In this document: positions 42,909 to 48,883 of the stretch, one piece after another
Layout: every line of letters begins with the position of its first letter
Numbering within the stretch: the stretch's first letter is position 1
NCBI GenBank assembly: GCA_019118465.1
Contig: DWYX01000045.1
Location: forward strand, 1 to 48,883
Length of the DNA stretch: 48,883 nucleotides
Source: Candidatus Limosilactobacillus faecipullorum
Lineage (GTDB): Bacteria > Bacillota > Bacilli > Lactobacillales > Lactobacillaceae
Direction: 5' to 3'
Made by a program: the position numbers and the translations under genes
The notes under the pieces: model-generated
Database searches by the model: none
What the model saw: the letters and a program-made list of their open reading frames with translations, nothing else
Told to the model about the DNA's origin: nothing

Positions 42909-43196
42909 TTATTCGGCAACTGGGTAAACAGAAACCTTCCGCTTGTTACGGCCCCAACGTTCAAACTTAACAACGCCATCAACCTTTGCAAACAAGGTAT
43001 CGTCTCCACCGCGACCAACATTCTCACCTGGGTTGATGTGAGTACCACGTTGACGGTAAATGATAGAACCTGCCGTAACTACAGAACCGTCAGCAGCCTT
43101 AGTCCCAAGCCGACGACCAGCAGAGTTCCGACCGTTAGCAGTGGAACCACCCCCCTTGTGGTGGGAGAAGAATTGAAGATCCATTTCCATAAGCAT
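42909..43196 (-). CDS. rpmA: 50S ribosomal protein L27 with cleavable N-terminal extension
   Basis: 95 residues from ATG 43196, with GGAGG 8 nt upstream. The N-terminus reads [21 protein letters not shown] is the Firmicute extension removed by the Prp protease after the second Phe. [20 protein letters not shown] and [24 protein letters not shown] are L27 core. The mature N-terminus reaches the peptidyl transferase centre. An ATG two codons on is possible but would still keep LQFF. Confidence 0.96.
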   Translation of the reverse strand: MLMEMDLQFFSHHKGGGSTANGRNSAGRRLGTKAADGSVVTAGSIIYRQRGTHINPGENVGRGGDDTLFAKVDGVVKFERWGRNKRKVSVYPVAE

Positions 43197-43217
43197 AACT
43201 TTCACCTCCAACAATAA

Positions 43218-43544
43218 TTAATCATCAAACATTTTAACTTCGATGTATTGGCTATTATCATTTTGTTGAGCAATATCTAATAAGCCGTTTTGTAATGATA
43301 ATAATAACAGTTGCGATTTAGGATCAACTCCAAGCTGATCCACTAGCAAATATCCACCTTTGTCCACGTCAACATTAACACGCGGTGACTTTGCAAAGCG
43401 ATCCAAGCTATTAACTGTATTAATCGCTAAAGCAGAAACTGCCGCACAAAGAATGTCTGGACCAGATGAATAATCAGCATGCCCCGTCAATTTAAAGCGT
43501 GTAATTTTTTGATCTTTGCCAAGATAAAATTTAGCCTTGATCAT
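43218..43544 (-). CDS. prp: Ribosomal-processing cysteine protease Prp
   Basis: 108 residues. GHADY carries the catalytic histidine (H22) and GPDILCAAVSAL the cysteine (C33), the Prp/YsxB signature. It cleaves the N-terminal extension of L27, encoded 21 nt downstream. It sits between rplU and rpmA, as in most Firmicutes that have the L27 extension. Confidence 0.94.
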   Translation of the reverse strand: MIKAKFYLGKDQKITRFKLTGHADYSSGPDILCAAVSALAINTVNSLDRFAKSPRVNVDVDKGGYLLVDQLGVDPKSQLLLLSLQNGLLDIAQQNDNSQYIEVKMFDD

Positions 43545-43559
43545 CTACACCACTCCAAA

Positions 43560-43868
43560 TTAAGCATTGATAGCGTCAATCGTAACCTTAGTGTATGGTT
43601 GACGGTGACCCTTCTTATTGTGGGTGTGCTTCTTAGGCTTGTACTTGAAAGTAACAACCTTCTTTTCCTTACCTTGCTTGTCAACCGTTCCTTCAACCGT
43701 AGCACCGTCAACAAATGGCTTACCAACCTTAACGTCGTCACCACCAACGAAGACTACCTTGTCGAAAGAAACCTTATCACCTGCTTGAGCGTCAAGCTTT
43801 TCAACGTAGATGCTCTTACCTGCTTCTACCTTGTATTGCTTACCACCAGTAACAATAATTGCGTACAT
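43560..43868 (-). CDS. rplU: 50S ribosomal protein L21
   Basis: 102 residues from ATG 43868, with AGGAGGTG just upstream. [25 protein letters not shown] and [27 protein letters not shown] are the L21 core. Structural protein of the large subunit. It is the first gene of rplU-prp-rpmA behind a strong promoter and a structured leader. The frame extends 15 codons upstream into the leader but has no ribosome binding site there. Confidence 0.96.
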   Translation of the reverse strand: MYAIIVTGGKQYKVEAGKSIYVEKLDAQAGDKVSFDKVVFVGGDDVKVGKPFVDGATVEGTVDKQGKEKKVVTFKYKPKKHTHNKKGHRQPYTKVTIDAINA

Positions 43869-43872
43869 TTTG

Positions 43873-43970
43873 TGCACCTCCTTAGTTCTTAGACTCGCCA
43901 GGATAAGTAGCAACTGCTTTAAAACTTACCGCTGCGCGGTTGTAGTTGTTTGGTTCACAAATACAACAAT
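43873..43970 (-). ncRNA. L21-type ribosomal protein leader
   Basis: The roughly 100-nt leader has the elements of the Firmicute L21 leader: GTGAACCAAACAACTACAACC, then a CCGC-GCA-GCGG hairpin, GGTAAGT that can pair with ACTTATCC, and CAACT that can pair with AGTTG, ending close to the AGGAGG. Alternative pairings would allow autogenous control by L21. The assignment rests on remembered family features, not on a covariance model. Confidence 0.65.
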
Positions 43971-43973
43971 GAA

Positions 43974-44002
43974 ATTTTACCAAGAATCCCTCAATGCGTC
44001 AA
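43974..44002 (-). promoter_or_regulatory. Promoter of rplU-prp-rpmA
   Basis: Minus-strand -35 TTGACG (43997-44002), 17 bp, extended -10 TGG-TAAAAT (43974-43979). Confidence 0.88.
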
Positions 44003-44011
44003 GCGTTAAAT

Positions 44012-44042
44012 AAAAAAGAGGATGGGATTTCCCCACACCTCT
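44012..44042 (-). terminator. Terminator of the TetR-family gene
   Basis: AGAGG-TGGG, short loop, CCCA-CCTCT (44017-44042) followed by TTTTTTAT on the minus strand, 14 nt after the stop. Confidence 0.88.
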
Positions 44043-44055
44043 ACTTAGATCTATT

Positions 44056-44700
44056 TTAAGCTGGTTGAACACCAAGTTCGATTTGAAGTTGATCACTAAA
44101 GAAGTTTGCTACTAAATCATCAACTTCCATGTTGCGAGCTAGCATCTTTGAAACATTGATCGTCATATACCTTGAAGTGTAAACTAAACCACCCTCAAGC
44201 CATCTACTAATCAATCCCAAAACTGCTGAAGCCACAAAGTCAATTTGCATTTCAATTGGCACTTCAACCTGCTTTCCCGGAATGGCTACCACCTTTGCGT
44301 AGTGAAACATTTCTTTCCGAAGTCGCTCGTACATTGCTTGATAGAAACGATTACCAAATGATTCACCTAATAAAACCGCAAAAATATCAGCATTTTGTTC
44401 AATGTAAGCAAATGCACACTTAAGCGAGAAAACTTTTACTGGTTTAATTGCATTCTCTGGAATATACATAACACTACCGAAAAACTCATCGATAAAGTCT
44501 TGTAAAGTAGCCTCGATAAAATCTTGTTTATCCTTGTAATGAAGATAGAAAGTTCCTCGCGTTATGTGTGCAGTTTGAGTGATTTTTTGAACACTAATCG
44601 ACTCCAATGGTTCTTGTTGTATTAAAAATACTAATGCTCGCCGCAAGTTATTTCGAGTCTTTAAAACACGCGGATCAGTTTTTTTGATCGTCAAGAACAT
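44056..44700 (-). CDS. TetR/AcrR-family transcriptional regulator
   Basis: 214 residues from ATG 44700. N-terminal helix-turn-helix (LKTRNNLRRALVFLIQQ, SVQKITQTAHITRGTFYLHYKDKQDFIEA) followed by a helical ligand/dimer domain. It resembles the DhaS-like group with a C-terminal TetR_C_8-type domain; the ligand and targets are unknown. GGAGG is only 3 nt before this ATG, while a TTG two codons later has it at 9 nt, so the TTG at 44694 may be the true start. It is divergent from a tRNA gene with a shared 75-bp control region. Confidence 0.85.
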   Translation of the reverse strand: MFLTIKKTDPRVLKTRNNLRRALVFLIQQEPLESISVQKITQTAHITRGTFYLHYKDKQDFIEATLQDFIDEFFGSVMYIPENAIKPVKVFSLKCAFAYIEQNADIFAVLLGESFGNRFYQAMYERLRKEMFHYAKVVAIPGKQVEVPIEMQIDFVASAVLGLISRWLEGGLVYTSRYMTINVSKMLARNMEVDDLVANFFSDQLQIELGVQPA

Positions 44701-44735
44701 CAACCTCCATTCTTCAAAAATTACCATTTTTTAAT

Positions 44736-44763
44736 TTGACAATTGGTAGTTTTATAATATACT
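44736..44763 (+). promoter_or_regulatory. Promoter of tRNA-Arg
   Basis: -35 TTGACA (44736-44741), 16 bp, -10 TATACT (44758-44763), 10 bp before the tRNA 5' end. TACCA and TGGTA half-sites flank the -35, possibly an operator for the divergent TetR protein. Confidence 0.8.
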
Positions 44764-44773
44764 AAAATAGTCT

Positions 44774-44847
44774 GGGACGATAGCTCAATCGGATAGAGCA
44801 TTGGTCTTCTAAACCAAAGGTTGTGGGTTCGATTCCCACTCGTCTCA
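44774..44847 (+). tRNA. tRNA-Arg, anticodon TCT
   Basis: A 74-nt cloverleaf: acceptor GGGACGA with TCGTCTC (one GU pair), D arm GCTC/GAGC, anticodon stem TTGGT/ACCAA with loop CTTCTAA (anticodon TCT, reads AGA/AGG), T arm GTGGG-TTCGATT-CCCAC, discriminator A. CCA is not encoded. It has its own promoter. Confidence 0.97.
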
Positions 44848-44989
44848 TTAGAAACTCGGATAATAAAACCATAGTATACTTTTTAAAACGCTTTCTCCTA
44901 ACTCTCATTATAACATAATATGTGGGAGGCTGTTTTAAAATTATTACAAAAGTTTTATTTAATCCAAAAAAATTTAAGCATGATTAATA

Positions 44990-45031
44990 AGAACGGTTCA
45001 GAAGAAGCGAGCTTCTTCTGAACCGTTCTTA
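44990..45031. terminator. Perfect 19-bp hairpin after deoD
   Basis: AAGAACGGTTCAGAAGAAG (44990-45008), CGAG loop, and its exact complement (45013-45031). It ends the deo operon on the minus strand and may also serve the tRNA on the plus strand. The following U-run is short, but the stem is unusually long and perfect. Confidence 0.75.
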
Positions 45032-45070
45032 TTTTAGTTTGAATTAATTTCTTTTGACAAGCTATTCTTA

Positions 45071-45775
45071 TTACCGAATTGCCGTTTCAAGCGAAATCTT
45101 AATCATGTCGTTAAAAGTCCGTTCCCGTTCTTCAGCGCTTGCCTTTTCATCACCAAAGATTAGATCACTAACTGTTAATACTGAAAGGGCCTTAAAATGT
45201 AGTTTTGCCCCTAACAGGTACAATCCGGCAGATTCCATTTCAGTACCAAGAATTCCATAGTCAGCTAACTTTTGCATATCAATTTCATCGTTATAGAATC
45301 GATCAGCAGCGAAAATATCACCAACTTTAACGTTAATATCCAAGTCCTTAGCAACGTGGTAAGCAGAATCCAGCAATTCAAAGTCTGCTAATGGAGCATA
45401 ATGAATCCCTAAACCAAAAGTATTTGCCGTAACCGCAGAATCAGTTGTTGATCCAGAGGCTAAAAGAACATCCCGAACGTGAACATCTGGAGCCATCCCC
45501 CCACAGGAACCAACCCGGATAATAGTCTTAACACCATATTCGCGAACTAGTTCGTTAATATAAATGGACATTGAAGGAATCCCCATTCCCGATCCTTGAA
45601 CCGATATCCGGTGGCCCTTATAAGTCCCAGTATAGCCAAAGGCATTCCGAACCCGGTTGACTTGCTTAACATCATCTAAAAAAGTTTCAGCAATGTACTT
45701 TGCCCGTAAAGGGTCTCCGGGTAAAAGGACCGTTTCAGCGTATTCACCTATTTTTGCTTCAATATGCGTACTCAT
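45071..45775 (-). CDS. deoD: Purine-nucleoside phosphorylase DeoD-type
   Basis: 234 residues. It splits purine (deoxy)nucleosides with phosphate into base and (deoxy)ribose 1-phosphate. Motifs: [54 protein letters not shown] (ribose binding) and SDLIFGDE with the catalytic Asp. Last gene of deoC-deoB-deoD, 15 nt after deoB. Confidence 0.97.
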   Translation of the reverse strand: MSTHIEAKIGEYAETVLLPGDPLRAKYIAETFLDDVKQVNRVRNAFGYTGTYKGHRISVQGSGMGIPSMSIYINELVREYGVKTIIRVGSCGGMAPDVHVRDVLLASGSTTDSAVTANTFGLGIHYAPLADFELLDSAYHVAKDLDINVKVGDIFAADRFYNDEIDMQKLADYGILGTEMESAGLYLLGAKLHFKALSVLTVSDLIFGDEKASAEERERTFNDMIKISLETAIR

Positions 45776-45790
45776 TAGTATTCCTCCGTT

Positions 45791-46984
45791 CTAATTTGCG
45801 ATTTCTGCTAAGAAACTCGTGCCAACTCCATTACCTTCAACCTTAAAGTTATCAAGGATGGTTGCGCCAAGGTCAGCGTAAGTTGCCCGTTGACCAAGCG
45901 AGAAATTGGTTTGCTTCATCGATGGTGAATAAGCCATCAATGGCACCAGTTCCCGCGTATGGTCAGTTCCTCGGAAGCAAGGATCATTCCCGTGGTCAGC
46001 GGTAATCAAAAGTAAATCATCATCCTTAAGGTGCGCTAAGACTGTCCCGAGCCGCTTGTCAAAGTCCATCAAAGCTTGTCCAAAGCCTTCTGGATTCCGC
46101 CGGTGACCATACATCGCATCGAAGTCAACTAAATTGGTAAAGCAAAAACCAGTGAAGTCAGTTTTCATTACTTCATCAACGTGATTCATTCCATCCATGT
46201 TACTTTCATTATGGTAACCTTTCGTCATTCCATGACCAGAGAAGATATCATTAATCTTCCCAACCCCAATTACATCAAAACCGGCTCCCTTCAAAAAGTC
46301 CATATCCGTTTTACCAGTTGGCTCAAGAGAAAAGTCGCGCCGGTTAGCGGTCCGAACAAAGTGGCCTTTATCCGGGCCAACATATGGCCGGGCAATAATC
46401 CGCCCTACCGTATATTTTGGGCCGTTAACTAAGGTCCGGGTATATTCACAAATCCGGTAAAGTTCCTTAACCGGAATTACATCTTCATGAGCGGCAATCT
46501 GCAAAACCGAATCACCAGATGTGTAAACGATTAAGTCACCCGTCTTCATTTGATGTTCACCATAGTCCTTAATAACTTCCGTACCGGAATATGGTTTATT
46601 AACAATTACCTTGCGACCTGAGAACTCTGCAATTTTATCAATAATTGAAACTGGGAACCCATTTGGGAAGGTCGACAAAGTTTGCTTAACTGGCAAGCCC
46701 ATCATTTCCCAGTGACCATCCATACTATCTTTACCGGCCGAAATTTCTTGCATCCGGCCAAAAGCTCCCTTGGCATGCTTAGCAACTGGCACCCCTTCAA
46801 TTGGGGTTGCATGTAAGTTACTCAACCCTAAGGAAGCAAGGTTTGGTAAGGCTAATTTCCCTTCGTAAAAATGACCCACGTGACCAAGTGTATCTGCACC
46901 GTCATCGCCAAAACCCTTACTATCTGGCGCTTCACCAGCTCCAACCGAATCCAAGACAATTGCAAAAACTCGTTTGTAAGTCAT
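45791..46984 (-). CDS. deoB: Phosphopentomutase
   Basis: 397 residues, alkaline-phosphatase superfamily. It turns (deoxy)ribose 1-phosphate into the 5-phosphate. Metal-binding [13 protein letters not shown] at the N-terminus, [19 protein letters not shown] with the phosphorylated Thr region shortly after, ADHGNDP and DHTRELVP. Cap domain in the middle. It links DeoD and DeoC in the operon, 12 nt after deoC. Confidence 0.97.
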   Translation of the reverse strand: MTYKRVFAIVLDSVGAGEAPDSKGFGDDGADTLGHVGHFYEGKLALPNLASLGLSNLHATPIEGVPVAKHAKGAFGRMQEISAGKDSMDGHWEMMGLPVKQTLSTFPNGFPVSIIDKIAEFSGRKVIVNKPYSGTEVIKDYGEHQMKTGDLIVYTSGDSVLQIAAHEDVIPVKELYRICEYTRTLVNGPKYTVGRIIARPYVGPDKGHFVRTANRRDFSLEPTGKTDMDFLKGAGFDVIGVGKINDIFSGHGMTKGYHNESNMDGMNHVDEVMKTDFTGFCFTNLVDFDAMYGHRRNPEGFGQALMDFDKRLGTVLAHLKDDDLLLITADHGNDPCFRGTDHTRELVPLMAYSPSMKQTNFSLGQRATYADLGATILDNFKVEGNGVGTSFLAEIAN

Positions 46985-46996
46985 AATCTTAGCCTC

Positions 46997-47677
46997 CTAT
47001 TTTCCAACTGCCTTTGACTCTTCAAGAATTTGGATAGAGGCGGAAACCCCAAGCCGGTTAGCCCCCGCTTCAATCATTGCATTAGCTTCGGCCAAACTAT
47101 GAATTCCACCAGCGGCTTTTATCTTGAAATCAGGGCCAACCGTTCTCCGCATTAACTTTACATCTTCAACTTTCGCTCCCCACTTGGAGAAACCAGTTGA
47201 CGTCTTAACAAAGTCAGCACCACCCTTAACGGTCAATTGGCATGCACGGACTTTTTCATCGTCTGTTAAAAGACAGTTTTCAATAATTACTTTAAGGAGT
47301 GCACCTTTAGCGTGAGTAGCATCTGCAACAGCTTTAATATCAGCTTCAACTACATCGTCATGACCGGACTTAAGTTCCCCGATATTAATTACCATGTCAA
47401 CTTCTTTAGCCCCATCATCAATCACTTGGTTCGTTTCAGCAACCTTAATTGCAGTCGCGTTGGCTCCGAGAGGGAACCCAATTACAGCACAAGTATTAAC
47501 CGTTGTCCCAACTAATCCCTGACTAACTTTCTTAACCCAGTATGGATTAACACAAACCGAAGCAGTGTTGTACTCAATTGCTTCCTTAATGGTTTGGTCA
47601 ATCATCGTTTCCGTTGCTTCCGGTTTGAGCATTGTGTGGTCCATGTATTTTGCTAGTTCTGCAGTCGTTAAATCCAT
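46997..47677 (-). CDS. deoC: Deoxyribose-phosphate aldolase
   Basis: 226 residues, TIM barrel class I aldolase. Cleaves 2-deoxyribose 5-phosphate to glyceraldehyde 3-phosphate and acetaldehyde. Schiff-base lysine in [33 protein letters not shown] with the second lysine. The start ATG has GAAAGGGG upstream. First gene of the deo operon; a cre-like site about 75 bp upstream points to CcpA repression. Confidence 0.97.
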   Translation of the reverse strand: MDLTTAELAKYMDHTMLKPEATETMIDQTIKEAIEYNTASVCVNPYWVKKVSQGLVGTTVNTCAVIGFPLGANATAIKVAETNQVIDDGAKEVDMVINIGELKSGHDDVVEADIKAVADATHAKGALLKVIIENCLLTDDEKVRACQLTVKGGADFVKTSTGFSKWGAKVEDVKLMRRTVGPDFKIKAAGGIHSLAEANAMIEAGANRLGVSASIQILEESKAVGK

Positions 47678-47748
47678 AACTATGTAACCCCTTTCAAAAA
47701 TTCTACAGTTTCAGTATAACTTAAGTAAAACCTTTTTACCACCCATTT

Positions 47749-47762
47749 TGAAATCGTTTTCA
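47749..47762. promoter_or_regulatory. cre (CcpA binding) site upstream of deoC
   Basis: TGAAATCGTTTTCA, reverse complement TGAAAACGATTTCA, fits the cre consensus TGWNANCGNTNWCA at every fixed position. It lies 71-85 bp before the deoC start, near the expected promoter (a -10-like TATACT at about 47711-47716 lacks a clear -35). Confidence 0.8.
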
Positions 47763-47886
47763 CCGTTATGATTGTCCGAAAGGTTAACAATTTGTTAAGA
47801 TTAAAAACTAATTAAAATAAAGAATTGCATTTTTATTTTTACGGTTGATAATTAACTATAGGTACTGATATTTTGAGGTGATTACA

Positions 47887-48018
47887 ATGTTACCATTACT
47901 TATCATTGTCTTTATTCTAGCTACAGCTATCGGGTGGCAACTACTTTTTGGTCGTGCATCTAAAGAAAACGATCAGATGACTGAGCAAGGCCCACGAGAG
48001 CAGCAACGACCATTTTAG
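47887..48018 (+). CDS. 43-residue single-span membrane peptide
   Basis: MLPLLIIVFILATAIGWQLL forms one hydrophobic membrane helix right at the N-terminus; the remaining 23 residues are polar and hydrophilic, probably cytoplasmic. GAGGTGATT lies 4-5 nt before the ATG, a good ribosome binding site, and a terminator follows. A possible promoter is TTGATA with an 18-bp spacer to TATTTT about 20 bp upstream. No family recognised. It is divergent from deoC and convergent with the gene at 48098. Confidence 0.7.
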   Translation: MLPLLIIVFILATAIGWQLLFGRASKENDQMTEQGPREQQRPF

Positions 48019-48035
48019 CAATTATTTTTCATTAA

Positions 48036-48083
48036 AAAGATAGCGACCGAGGAGAATTGGATTCCACCTCGATCGCTATCTTT
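48036..48083. terminator. Bidirectional terminator between the genes at 47887 and 48098
   Basis: AAAGATAGCGA-CGAGG pairs with CCTCG-TCGCTATCTTT around a loop of about 14 nt, one mismatch. The A/T ends serve both strands. Confidence 0.9.
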
Positions 48084-48097
48084 CATATCATCCTAGC

Positions 48098-48685
48098 TTA
48101 TTTAACAGCCGTATAGGTTTCTTGACCGTCCTTAACAGTATACATTGGTTGATCGCTATTTGGTTGAATGAGTGATAATGAGTATCCATCACCCAAAATC
48201 TTCTGAAGTTGGCTCGAAGTTTCGTCCAAAGACTTCGTTAACTTAGGCCACCCAATTTGATTGGCTTGACTATTATCGTCAAGTACTGCTTGAAGGGCTT
48301 TGGATTCATCTCCTGAAGCTGGCTTGATTTGATAGGTTTTGCTCTGACTATCAAAGCCAACCGTTCCTAACTTTCCGTAAGCCTTTTGCAATTGGCCAAG
48401 AATCGCGTTTTCTTTTGTCCCTTGGTCTGCATTCGTTTGACTTGCGGCCCCATTAAGTGAAATTGCTGATGTTGACGTCTTAGCAGCTGTTTGACTAGAA
48501 GCCGTACTATTAACCTTATCTTGATGGTTTTTAAACATTCCATAACCACCAACAACAGTCATTGCCAGACTAATGATTACTAAAAAAGTCGCCCATTTCC
48601 ATTGACCATACTGTTGCCAGGAATTAACTAAATAAAACGCACTTAAAATCAACATTAAGATCCCAAAAATTGCTAAAAATATCAT
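48098..48685 (-). CDS. Uncharacterised membrane-anchored protein
   Basis: 195 residues. Two hydrophobic N-terminal helices (about 2-20 and 31-49) separated by a short polar stretch, then a Ser/Thr/Ala/Gln-rich linker (about 55-90) and a soluble domain of about 105 residues with helix and strand patterns (KENAILGQLQKAYGKLG, VGFDSQSKTYQIKP, LGDGYSLSLIQP) facing either side. GGTGG lies 4 nt before the ATG. A candidate promoter (TTGTAT, 18 bp, TAGAAT) touches the boundary of the terminal repeat, so the insertion may have altered its regulation. No function can be assigned. Confidence 0.8.
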   Translation of the reverse strand: MIFLAIFGILMLILSAFYLVNSWQQYGQWKWATFLVIISLAMTVVGGYGMFKNHQDKVNSTASSQTAAKTSTSAISLNGAASQTNADQGTKENAILGQLQKAYGKLGTVGFDSQSKTYQIKPASGDESKALQAVLDDNSQANQIGWPKLTKSLDETSSQLQKILGDGYSLSLIQPNSDQPMYTVKDGQETYTAVK

Positions 48686-48752
48686 TTTGCCACCTTTTTT
48701 TCCAAAAAACTATTTTCCTAATTCTAAAAATCGTTACAATAGGGATACAACA

Positions 48753-48880
48753 AGTCATGTGGTAATAAGTCAAGAACAAATTACCGATGACTAACTTGCT
48801 TTGACCAGATTTTAGGCGCACTTAAATAAGCCTTGATACCAAGGTGTTTTAAAGCTTAAGCGTCGAGAATCATTTCATCT
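48753..48880. mobile_element. Right copy of the 128-bp terminal inverted repeat, probable insertion-sequence 3' end
   Basis: Exact reverse complement of 1-128. On the minus strand an open frame enters at 48882 and reads E-D-E-M-I-L-D-A with the stop at 48856-48858. The boundary with unique DNA is at 48752/48753. The two copies have their coding ends pointing into the window. Confidence 0.7.
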
Positions 48881-48883
48881 TCC

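Noticed and set aside
44770..44930. Minus-strand open frame across the tRNA gene region
   Set aside because: It reads through the antisense of tRNA-Arg (the familiar VGIEPTTFG pattern), has no ribosome binding site, and is a known annotation artefact.
1..48883. CRISPR array, prophage or rRNA operon
   Set aside because: No spaced direct repeats, phage genes or rRNA sequence were seen on either strand; the content is almost wholly core chromosomal genes.

Overview
The window is a chromosomal segment from a low-GC Gram-positive bacterium of the family Lactobacillaceae. The best guess is Limosilactobacillus or a close relative. This rests on the DnaK, DnaJ, GrpE and HrcA sequences, the gene order, a deoxyribonucleoside operon with a CcpA-type site, an isoprenoid gene without an adjacent dxs, and strong AGGAGG-type ribosome binding sites. 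The species call is an inference. Almost every gene lies on the minus strand, so transcription runs from high to low coordinates. The plus strand carries only three small genes and one tRNA.

Layout in transcription order. At 48.7-47.9 kb are a small membrane-anchored protein of unknown function and a 43-residue membrane peptide, converging on a shared terminator. At 47.7-45.1 kb is deoC-deoB-deoD (nucleoside salvage) with a cre-like site. At 45.0-44.0 kb are tRNA-Arg(TCT) and a divergent TetR-family regulator. At 43.9-42.9 kb is rplU-prp-rpmA behind an L21-type leader; Prp trims the N-terminal extension of L27. At 42.7-35.8 kb is rimP-nusA-rnpM-ylxQ-infB-rbfA-truB-ribF, a transcription, translation-initiation and RNA-modification operon that starts with a promoter and a leader terminator. 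At 35.6-31.0 kb is asnB-lysC-murE, a cell-wall-flavoured cassette, plus an unknown plus-strand gene. At 30.9-26.2 kb is hrcA-grpE-dnaK-dnaJ under a CIRCE operator. At 26.1-23.1 kb are lepA and pepP. At 22.9-15.5 kb is asp23-nusB-folD-xseA-xseB-ispA-tlyA-argR-recN. At 15.4-15.0 kb is a plus-strand small gene with a LexA-like box. At 14.7-0.2 kb is gmk-rpoZ-coaBC-priA-fmt-rsmB-stp-pknB-rsgA-rpe-thiN, then rpmB, then yloU-fakA.

The genes are mostly core housekeeping and are tightly packed, with many 1-nt gaps and short overlaps. Several real starts lie inside the open frame and were set from ribosome binding sites. fakA, fmt and rimP use TTG starts.

The two ends of the window are a perfect 128-bp inverted repeat that contains the last codons of an open frame and its stop. 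This is most simply the 3' end of the same insertion sequence at both ends, with the contig broken in it.

The most interesting points are: the asnB-lysC-murE cassette placed between ribF and hrcA, where many lactobacilli have nothing; the LexA-like control of the unknown gene at 15.0 kb; a cloverleaf-like intergenic RNA element between rbfA and truB, and a pseudoknot-like one before asp23; a leader terminator suggesting NusA autoregulation; and the absence of efp between pepP and asp23. No phage, CRISPR array, plasmid origin or rRNA operon is visible.
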